Source: Anaeromyces robustus
Taxonomy: Eukaryota; Neocallimastigomycota; Neocallimastigomycetes; Neocallimastigales; Neocallimastigaceae
Reading direction: 5' to 3'
Length of the DNA: 64,000 nucleotides
Assembly (NCBI GenBank): GCA_002104895.1
Contig: MCFG01000063.1
Location: forward strand, 43,501-107,500
The notes beneath the pieces were generated by a model. That model saw only the letters and a list, made by a program, of their open reading frames with translations, had not been told where the DNA came from and did not search any database. This document shows, one piece after another, positions 41,572 through 51,021 of the stretch. Position numbers and translations under genes: made by a program. Every line of letters starts with the position of its first letter. The stretch's first letter is position 1.

Positions 41572-43878
41572 TTTATTTTAATAAGTCTCAGCTAAAGAAT
41601 ATAATTTTTATAATTGAAATAACATAAATATATATATATATTTATTTATTAAATAGAAAATTATTATTAATTTTAGTATTTATATTATTTTTATTTGATA
41701 TATATAATTAGGGAAAAATTATAATAATGACTTATTGTTTATATCTATTTTAATAAATTATTAAAATGACTTTAAAATAATTTTTATAATTTATTAAAAT
41801 AGCTATAAATAATAACTAAAATTTCTATTTTTTTCTTCTTTTTTTATTAAACATTAAATTACTATGCTTTTCATTTACATTAATCAATAATATGTAGGCT
41901 TAATAATATATAATGTTTTTTTTAATACTTTTTAATTTTAATAGTATTTACTAAAAAATTGCCTTATTTAAAAAAAAAAAGAAAAGAAAAAGAAAATAAA
42001 AAAAAAAAAACAAAAAAGAATATATATATAATAAAATTTAATTAACACGGTCGACAAATTATTTTAATTAAAAATTAAAGTTTTAAAAAATAATTAAAAA
42101 TTTAAATTAAAGAAGTATTTTAATTAAAAATTAAAGTTTTAAAAAATAATTAAAAATTTAAATTAAAGAAGTATTTTAATTAAAAATTAAAGTTTTAAAA
42201 AATAATTAAAAATTTAAATTAAAGAAGTATTTTAATAGGTGGATGTAAATGTAACATCCAAATTTTAGAAAGTAAAAATAATTAAAAAATTGGACATAAA
42301 AATTAATATTACTATAAATAATTATCACATAAATTTTCAATTTCATGTTAAAAATGTAATAAATAAATAAATAAAAGAAAATAAATAAATAAATAAATAA
42401 ATAATAAAATAAATAAATAAATGAAAAATAAATAAATAAATAAATAAATAAAAGAAAATAAATAAATAAATAATAAAATAAATAATAATGTTTATATAAT
42501 GTTAAATAACTAATAAAAACTATTTTCTTAATAATTTTACTTTATATAATAAATAATATTTTTAAAACAGAATTTTGTTATAAAAATATTATTTATTATT
42601 AAAATTTTAATACAGAATTCAGTATTAAAATTTTATTTATTGTATAAAGTAAAATTATTAAAATTTAAAAATTTAATAATTTTTTCATCATTTTTTCATT
42701 TTTATTATTTGAAAGAATATTTTATTGTAAAGAGATCATTTATATGACATAATTTGATAATTAAATATTATTATATCGACTAACCTAGAAATATTTTAAA
42801 ATAAACTTTTTTTTTATTTTAAAATTAAGATTGAAAATATTTCATTATAATTTAAAGTTATAACAAAAGCAAAAAAGTTTAAGAGTTGTCCATGATGGAA
42901 GTATTTGGTTTTTATTTGATAATCATAGGTGAAATGTTATAGATACTTTAACAATTAATACTATTCCATTAATTTAATAAATTTATAATTTTTCCATAAA
43001 TTTACGTTAATTCACATGATATTTCAACAACATATCAGGTGAACTTTCTTTTGATATACAGGTTCTTTTATGTGCGCTGGTTGCTTTTAATAGTATAATT
43101 ATATTTTATTAATTATTTAATTTTTATTAACCAGAAATACCTCCGACCTAATAATTCCAATATAAAGGATTATAAAATTGAAAAATTTTAAAAATAATAC
43201 AAAAATTAAATAATTTTAAATAGTTATTTAATATCTAATATATAATAATATAAACTAATATATTATATAATATATATAAGAAATATAATAATAATATAAG
43301 AATTATTAAAAATAATGATATATTTAACTATATAATAATAATAAATTATTACTATATTTTGATTATACTTTAATAATATACTATAATATTAATAATACAT
43401 GAGAATATTAAAATTACATATAATAAAATATATTATAAAATATATAAAAATAAAAGAACGATTTAATTTAATATAATAAAGAATAAATATTTAATATATA
43501 ATAAAAATTTAAACATAAATTATTTTAATAATTATTATTATTAAAAAAAAATATAAATTTAATATTTAAAAAAATTATTATTAAATATACTACACATATT
43601 ACTATACATATTGGTTTTATATCACTTTCATCATTTATCATTATTTATAACATAATTAATAAAAAAAGAAAATTGGTCTTAAAAATAGTCTTAAAAATGG
43701 TCTTAAAAATGGTCTTAAAATTAGTCATTAAATTTTATAATATAAAATAACAAATTATTATAATTATTTTAAACAAATAGTAATAGTATAATAATAATTC
43801 ATATAAATTTTTTAGCATGATTTTAAATTAAAAAAATTTTTTTCCATTTTTATTCATTAAATTTCATTTTTTAAAAAA
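41572..43878. promoter_or_regulatory. divergent intergenic region between XRN-TPR-J copy B and TLDc gene
   Basis: 2.3-kb head-to-head spacer. Holds purine-rich runs near 41965-42020, a 56-bp triplication at 42066-42233, AAAT repeats at about 42356-42485, a palindromic TTAAAA/AATTTT-rich stretch near 42555-42665, and decayed remains of the block seen at 32640-32855. Short duplicated phrases (GGTCTTAAAAATGGTCTTAA) occur near 43676-43725. No core promoter can be defined. Confidence 0.4.
42066..42233. repeat. 56-bp tandem triplication specific to unit B
   Basis: The unit starts AATTAAAAATTAAAGTTTTA and recurs at 42066, 42122 and 42178. Unit A has a single copy at about 31985-32042, so it expanded after duplication. 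Confidence 0.9.
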
Positions 43879-45000
43879 ATGGCAAAATCAAATAACAATA
43901 ATAATAATAATAATAATAATAGTAATAAAAATAATAATAATAATAATAATAATAAAAATAACAACAATAATGTTAATTATAATGATAATGAAATTAATGA
44001 AATTGAAAGTAAACTTGGAAAAATAAAAGAATTTACTATTTCTAATAAAGACAATGGAAAAACATTTTTAATTGAATTTCATGTCAATACTGAATATTTA
44101 ATGGTAGTTGCAATAGATAAAAAAACAAATTATGTTTATAAAAACTTATTTACTTTAAATGATTTATATAAAATGAACAAATATTATAAATTTTTTGATT
44201 CACCAGAAGATATTGCACTTAATATATATGAACTTTATAAAAAAAAACTAATTACTTTAGAATGTGATAAATTATCTTTTATTTACCTTATTATTAAATG
44301 GCAATTTAATTCTCAAAAATTGGAAACAAAAATAAAAATAATTGGTAAAGAAACAAACAAAGAACTTCAAATAATTCAACTAACTAATATTGTTTCTCAA
44401 CTTCAAATTGAATTAAAAGAAAAAGATAATAAATTAAATAATCTAATTACTTATTTAGAATTTGAATCGACAATTTTCTGTAAATTTTCTAGATATGAAT
44501 TCATTTTAAATCAAATTAAATCTTCAACTAATAGAAATCCACTTTCTTTAAGTCTTTTATATAGAGCATCAAGGGATGGTGATGATTTCGATACTATTAA
44601 AAATCGTGTTTACAACAGAAAAAATATTGTTGTTTTAATTGAAAATGAAGAAGGTTATCTTTTTGGAGGTTATACTTCATACCAGTTTGAAGAATGTGAA
44701 GATTATGATGAATACACTGTAACTGACTCTACAGCATTTTTATTTAATATAGTTAATTCAACTGTGTATCCAATTAAAGATGTAAAAAACGCACTCCAAT
44801 TTACAAGAGATAAAGTTTTCATGTTTGGTGAAGGCGATATTTGTGTTTATAAAAATTTTAAAAGAAATTATTATAATAGTGGATCATCAGTTCAACAATC
44901 ATATGATTATACTGGAAAAGATTACCCTGATTGTTTCTGTGGGGATGAGAATTATAGAATTAATGATATCGAAGTTTATCAATGTAATTTTTCATCTTAA
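43879..45000 (+). CDS. TLDc-domain protein with poly-Asn N-terminus
   Basis: 373 residues, one exon. Residues 5-36 are almost all Asn from AAT repeats. Residues about 38-155 form a conserved-looking alpha/beta region of unknown type (EFHVNTEYLMVVAID, FFDSPEDIALNIYELYKKK). A predicted coiled coil spans about 160-192. Residues about 222-370 match a TLD/TLDc domain: LSLLYRASRDGDDF, IENEEGYLFGGYTS, DSTAFLFNIVN and, at the end, GDENYRINDIEVYQC. TLDc proteins are linked to oxidative-stress resistance and V-ATPase regulation in other eukaryotes; the role here is unknown. No signal peptide, so cytoplasmic. Transcribed away from the XRN-TPR-J gene. A deleted paralogue lies at 33031-33525. Confidence 0.9.
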   Translation: MAKSNNNNNNNNNNSNKNNNNNNNNKNNNNNVNYNDNEINEIESKLGKIKEFTISNKDNGKTFLIEFHVNTEYLMVVAIDKKTNYVYKNLFTLNDLYKMNKYYKFFDSPEDIALNIYELYKKKLITLECDKLSFIYLIIKWQFNSQKLETKIKIIGKETNKELQIIQLTNIVSQLQIELKEKDNKLNNLITYLEFESTIFCKFSRYEFILNQIKSSTNRNPLSLSLLYRASRDGDDFDTIKNRVYNRKNIVVLIENEEGYLFGGYTSYQFEECEDYDEYTVTDSTAFLFNIVNSTVYPIKDVKNALQFTRDKVFMFGEGDICVYKNFKRNYYNSGSSVQQSYDYTGKDYPDCFCGDENYRINDIEVYQCNFSS

Positions 45001-45330
45001 AAATTTATATAAATAAATTCTTAACTTTTTTTATTATAATTAATTTTAAAAATTGATAAAAAAATCTTTTTTATTAATTTTTAAAAATAATTATAATAAA
45101 GAAATTTTTAATAATTTTTAATAAGAAATTTTTAATAATTTTTAATAATTTTTAATATCATTTATTTTAATAAATAAATTGATATATAATTTTACTCTAT
45201 CTTTATATATGTATATATATATATATAAAATATAATAATATTATTATATATTAAATATATTATAATGTAATACTAGTCAACAAAGCAATGTGATAATTCA
45301 GTAAATTCTATATTATTATCTTCAAGTCCA

Positions 45331-45518
<188 letters not shown>

Positions 45519-45570
45519 TATTTAATATTATTATTTATTATAACATTTATAAAATTAGCAATAATAATGA

Positions 45571-45624
45571 TAATATAACCTTTTTAATAAAAAAAAATAT
45601 ATTATTTAATAAAAAGGTTATATT
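45571..45624. repeat. inverted repeat, about 16-bp arms
   Basis: AATATAACCTTTTTA near 45572-45586 and TAAAAAGGTTATATT near 45609-45623, separated by an A-rich loop. Could form a hairpin; no gene is associated. Confidence 0.7.
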
Positions 45625-45789
45625 ATTTATATGTATTAAATAAGTGTAGTAAAAAAAAATTATTTGTAATATTATCTATAAACAATTTTTGAAGAAATTT
45701 TCGATACTTTTTTTTATTTATTAAAGTTAATAGAAAAATATAATTCTAAAGTAAAATTACATTAAATCCAAAAGAATTATATAAAATAT

Positions 45790-46092
45790 AAAAGTTCAAT
45801 CATTTCCTCCATTTCTAATAGTTTTTTAATTGTAATCTTTTTTTGTTTCTTCTTCAAGCTATTCTATTTTTGGAATTCTCTTTATCATAGATTCTTTAAT
45901 ATTTTTAATTATTTGTTTTATATCATTTTTATTACTTTCAAGATTTTCTGAATATACCTTATCATTAAGATTTTTTGTTATAGCATCTAGCATAAGTCAA
46001 TTAATTAAAAATTTATAAATACCATAATTGCTAAAGATAATCATTTTCAGGATAATCAAAATTTATAATTAATTTATTGATAATATCCATAT
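45790..46092 (-). pseudogene. decayed coiled-coil-type gene remnant
   Basis: The minus strand starts MDIINKLIINFDYPENDYL, stops, then continues as MLDAITKNLNDKVYSENLES and IKNIKESMIKRIPKIE, a further stop, LEEETKKDYN, and a shifted KLLEMEEMIELL. Charged helical content suggests a former coiled coil. No family recognised. Confidence 0.4.
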
Positions 46093-46869
46093 TTAAATTA
46101 TTTTATTATATTATTTATCATAAATACTCTATAAAAGTTATTTGAGTTTTTTTTTTTTTTTTTTTTACAATTTCATTCCATATAAACTATTAAAGTTTTA
46201 AAAAATAGTATTGTTCAATTATTTCTTATGGTTTTAAATGTTTTAAATTATATATCATAAAACTATTTAAATTGCTATATTTTATAAATAGAAAAAAAAT
46301 TGAATAATTTGTTGAAATATAATTTCTAATTAATAAATTAATTTATATTCAATCTTTTAAACTTCATATATGATAATTTGAGTACTTTTTTCACTCATAA
46401 TATTTATATTTATACTATTTATATATTCAGTTTTAATAAAAATATTTTAAAAAAAAAATAATATTAATATATAATTTAATAAGATAAATTAAAATATATA
46501 AAATTATTTTATTTTCTTTTTTTTTTAAACATAAATATACTTTTCTTTTAGTTAATTATTTTATGATTCTTTTTGATTCTGTTTTTCTTTTTTTAAAATA
46601 TTTTCTTTTGTATATTTACTTTTTTAAAAAAAAAAAAAACCGGGAATTTCTATCATCATATACTTTTTAGCATTTTAAAAAATTTATGTTATTTTTTTTT
46701 GTTTTTTAATAAATAAATAAAAAAAAAATAAAAAAATAAAGAAATGATTAAATACAATTAGTTTTACCTTTCAATAATATATATTTTATAGAAATTCTAT
46801 ATCAACGTTAAACTAATATTAGAAAAATTATATTAAATTAAAAAAGAATCTAATTTTTATCAACAAATA

Positions 46870-47061
46870 AAAAACAAATTCATAAAGGATTAGTTAGTTT
46901 TATGTAGGAATTAGTCTCCTTTTTACCACTAGCATCAGAACAGAACTGTTTTCTTCTAATAATAGTCATTATTACTGGCATGGTAGAATGAAGACCTGCC
47001 TAACCTAGGTTAAGCATCAATATGTCATAAAGATCACCTTACAGGCTCACCTATAGTCTAA
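46870..47061. other. GC-richer island of unknown nature (possible structured RNA or relic)
   Basis: About 190 bp with clearly more G+C than the kilobases around it and no long frame on either strand. Contains the 12-bp palindrome TAACCTAGGTTA (about 47001-47012) and small hairpins such as AACAG-AA-CTGTT and AATAAT-AGTC-ATTATT. It ends at an ATT microsatellite (47068-47100). It does not match tRNA, 5S, U1-U6 or SRP signatures that I know. Identity unresolved. Confidence 0.4.
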
Positions 47062-47100
<39 letters not shown>

Positions 47101-47441
47101 TGTTCTAACAATTATATAGATTTTTACTTTTTACAATTATAAAAAATTTCATATTTCATATTTATAATATCTAAACTTTATATTTTAACAGTATTTATAT
47201 TGATATAGAACTTTTTATAATTTCTATAAATATTTAAAAAAAAAATTTTTTTTTAAATATAATATATTACTGTCGTCACAGTCACTAATACTAATTATGA
47301 AAATTTTTCGTAAAAAAAAAAATACAACACTAATAATAATAAAAAAAAATTCAAGTAAAATAATATTTAAAGGATGTAATATAATATAATAAAATAAATA
47401 GTAAAGTAGAATAAATTACAAGTAATTATAATAAATAAAAA

Positions 47442-47690
47442 AATAAAATAAAATAAAATAAAATAAAATTAAATAAGATAAAATAAAATAAAATAAAATA
47501 AAATAAAATAAAATAAAATAAAATAAAATAAAATAAAATAAAATAAGATAAAATAAAATAAAATAAAATAAAATAAAATAAAATAAAATAAGATAAAATA
47601 AAATAAAATAAAATAAAATAAAATAAAATAAAATAAAATAAAATAAGATAAAATAAAATAAAATAAAATTAAATAAAAAAAAATAAAAAT
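47442..47690. repeat. (AAAAT)n pentanucleotide satellite with spaced AAGAT variants
   Basis: About 50 AAAAT units. Variant units reading AAGAT occur at about 47474, 47546, 47591 and 47645, so blocks of roughly 50-70 bp appear to have been copied as higher-order units. Confidence 0.9.
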
Positions 47691-47699
47691 TAGTAAAAA

Positions 47700-48227
47700 A
47701 AAAAAAATATCTTAACTAAATAAGAAAACTTTTAAAATTTAATAATGTGTTTTTTGTAGATTCGATAAAATTTTTTTTTTATATTTATTAATTTAAAATT
47801 ATATTCATATGTATATAAAATAATAAATATAGTGATATAAAGAATATATAATATATGAAAATAGTTACAAATACAGTTAAATAAATATTATAAAATTTAA
47901 TTAATAAGTTAAGGAAATAAAATATAAAAAAAAAAGTAAATAAAAATATATATATTCTTCTAGTTTGTCATATTACATTAAGTATTTGGGTTAGAATAAA
48001 TTATTTGCCTCTTTACTTTGATGAATACACAAAAATATATAAAGCTAGTTCTTTCATATATTTCTTTTTATTTATATATAAATAATTTTTTTTTCATTAA
48101 AAAAATATAAAGTTTTCTATTTTACAAATATTTTACTATCTGTTTACAAAGTAAATTATAATATTAAATATTAATTATAAAATGATTTTGAAAAAAATAT
48201 ATCAAATAAATATTTATCATTTTTTAA
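47700..48227. other. AT-rich DNA, no gene recognised
   Basis: Mixed A/T sequence between the pentanucleotide satellite and the lectin-like pseudogene. A GC-neutral word run near 47960-48050 has no open frame. Confidence 0.35.
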
Positions 48228-48986
48228 ATGTTATTTGAAATATTTATCATTTTTAGTGTTTTAAATCAAATTATTGCTTTTTCTGAAAGTTTAAATAGTA
48301 ATAATAATCAAGCAACTATTTGGATATAAAATAAATACTTTGATAATTGTTTATCTGTTATAAATTATAATGTTTTCGATAATAGTAAAACTAGTAAATG
48401 GTATCTTGATGAAAATGGTAATGGTACTATTATAAGATATGCAATTAATACTGATAAATGTATATCAGTTATTTATTGATAAAGAAATAATATTAGGAAA
48501 TTGTGATGAGGATACCGTTATGTATTATGATGAAAAATTTAAACTTATTAAAAATGATGATGATATATGTTTAGGTGCTAGTGATGATAAGAATGAAGAT
48601 AGTAACTTAACATTAAATGATTGTAATAGAAATAATAAAATAATTAATATGAGAAACATCAAATCAAATTGTAAACCTACTAAAAAAGTTACTACTACAA
48701 TAAATCCTACTCCAACATTCAAATCAGTATGGATATATAATGAATCCACGGATAAATGTTTGTATGGTCTTGAATATGCTGATGAAATTCCAACTTATGA
48801 AAAGTGGGATAATAGTAGTAACCTTTAGTGGTATATTATAAATCTACTGAAGAAGGAAATTATTTTAAATCAAAAAGCAATTTATATTTATGCATAAATA
48901 TATCTGATAATGAAAACTCTGAATTATTGATGGATAAGTATGACGAACGTGTTATTTTGCGCTATCGTAAAATAAAAGAACTATAA
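48228..48986 (+). pseudogene. secreted lectin-like (ricin-B/beta-trefoil-type) pseudogene
   Basis: Begins with a signal peptide (MLFEIFIIFSVLNQIIAFSE). Repeated blocks suggest a beta-trefoil: FDNCLSVINYNVFDNSKTSK, then ICLGASDDKNEDSNLTLNDC, then VWIYNESTDKCLYGLEYADE with a following WDNSSNL-stop-W. The spacing of C-L at strand starts and a C or W at strand ends is typical of ricin-B-like repeats. Interruptions: TAA after ATIWI, frameshift near 48470, TAG after NSSNL and a further shift. A Lys/Thr/Pro linker (KPTKKVTTTINPTPT) lies between two trefoil-like parts. Once a secreted carbohydrate-binding protein, now broken. Confidence 0.5.
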
Positions 48987-49269
48987 TTATATATTACACA
49001 ATGAGTTAAAACATTAATAATATTAATATATTTTACATATTTTACATATATTTCATTAATTTATTTTATATATAAAAATACTGTTTTTTATACATTTTTA
49101 TATCAAAAAATACCATTTTTTGTGTATAAATACATATAAAATAAATTTAACATTTATTATTATTTATTACATATGTAAGTTTTATTTGTTTTATTTGTTT
49201 TTTATTATTTTATTATTATTAATGTTATTATTATTATTATTATTATTATTAAAGGTTTTAAGTTTAAGT

Positions 49270-50112
49270 TTTATATTTTTATATATGAAATTACGTAAAA
49301 TAAAAGTTTTTTTTTTTATTATATTGATTTTCAAAAATTTTAACTATTATTTATTATTTGGTAAAAGTTTTTTGTTTTTTTTTTTTTTTATTAATTGATT
49401 AATTTTAAAAGTTTATATGGTCAACAATATATTAATTAGTTTATATGGTCAACAATATATTTATTTTTTTGATGACATTTTTATATTTAATTTTTTTGAT
49501 GTCATTTTTATATTTAATTTTTTTGTATATTTAAACTATATATATTATATATTATTAAGAATAATTTATTTAATTTAATATATATTGAATTAATTTAGAA
49601 ATAATATAAATAATAATATATTTGTCAGAATAATATTTATTGTGTTTATCATAACATAATTAACTTATATTATTTATATAAATAAATAACCCCTTAATAT
49701 TATTGTATCAACCAATAGAAATAATATTTAATCTTTTATTAAATATAAATAGGAAATAAATTCTCTATTTATTCTTTTGATTAAGAAAAGATAATATGTA
49801 ATAAATTATTATAAAATATAATAAAGTATCTTAACATAAAATAATAAATATTTATATATTAATTTTAAAAATATTTAATATATTTTGAATTTGATATAAT
49901 AAGCAAAGGACATAAAGAATGTGATGAAAAAATTATTTATTTTTATAAATAAATAGTTATAATTTTTATTTATTTTATAATAATTATTTTTTTTAGATGA
50001 AAATGAATATTGTTTTATTTCTTTTAAAGGGAAAATCTATAGTGTAAGAAAGATAAAAAAAATTAATGAACTTGTAAATAATAGAATTAATGATATTTAT
50101 GATAATAATTAA
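49270..50112 (+). repeat. direct-repeat segment 1 flanking the subtilisin gene
   Basis: Shares 49270-49560 with 54130-54380 (GAAATTACGTAAAATAAAAG, a long T run, TATGGTCAAC) and continues, like the right copy, into a TTGAATTTGATATAATAAG motif and a broken subtilisin 5' end. Long indels separate the two copies. Confidence 0.75.
49924..50110 (+). pseudogene. truncated 5' fragment of the subtilisin gene (left copy)
   Basis: Aligns with the signal peptide and first 40-odd prodomain codons of 51022 (ENEYYLVSIKGKS and KEINELVNDRMNDIYD regions) with stops, small deletions and an inserted AT-rich piece, then ends. No protease domain present. Confidence 0.75.
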
Positions 50113-50932
50113 TAATTTGTTTGCTGTAAAAATGTTTAAATTACATTTTTATATTGTTCTAAATAATTATACTATACTATCTATAATTTATTTAAAACTA
50201 TCATTTTATAATTCAATAATTATTTGAGTAAATAAATAAATTTTATTGCTTTTAAATTAATCTTATATTTATTATTATTAGTGGATTATTTTATATATAT
50301 AAAAAAAGGTATTTTTAATATAAAAATAAATTAAATAATTATAAAATAATATGATGTTTTATAAATGTATATATATTATATTATATTTATATGTTATAGA
50401 ATAATAGAATATACTATAAATACATAAATATAAAATGTCTATAATTTATATTATTGTATAATTATTTTATAATTTATTTTATATTAATTAAAAAAAATAT
50501 ATATATAAATAATAATAATATATAAAGTTTATTATTCGTTTATTATGCCCACTAATGTATTTCGTGTAACATTTAATATTTTATATGTAAATCAAATATA
50601 AAAATTTAATTAAAAATCAAATATAAAAATTTTTTTAATTAAATTTTTATAGTTTTATTTTATTATTATAGTATAAATAGAAATAGTCTCTTCCAATTTT
50701 TTAATTTTTTAAAAAAAAAAAAAAAAAAAAAAAATAATAATAATATATAAAAATAAATAAATAAAAAAATTTAATAATAAAAATATATTAATTAAATAAT
50801 AAAATAAAAGAAAAAATATAATAAATAAAAAAAATAACAAAATAAATAATAATAATAATAATAAATAATCAATGAATAGACAAAAAAACAAACAAACAAA
50901 CAAACAAATAAATAAATAAAAATAATAAATAA

Positions 50933-50987
<55 letters not shown>

Positions 50988-51021
50988 ATCATTAATTAAT
51001 TAAAATTAAAAAAAAATTAAT
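50113..51021. other. AT-rich 5' flank of the subtilisin gene
   Basis: Contains a poly(A) run at about 50711-50733 and AAAT repeats at about 50930-50990 just before the start codon. Poly-Phe/Leu/Tyr minus-strand frames across it come from these repeats and are not genes. Confidence 0.5.

Noticed and set aside
46870-47061. tRNA, 5S rRNA or spliceosomal RNA gene
   Set aside because: No acceptor stem/CCA-type fold, no U6 ACAGAGA or other known box could be placed; left as unidentified island.
47442-47690. CRISPR-like array
   Set aside because: Pentanucleotide satellite with no repeat-spacer structure; the sequence is eukaryotic.
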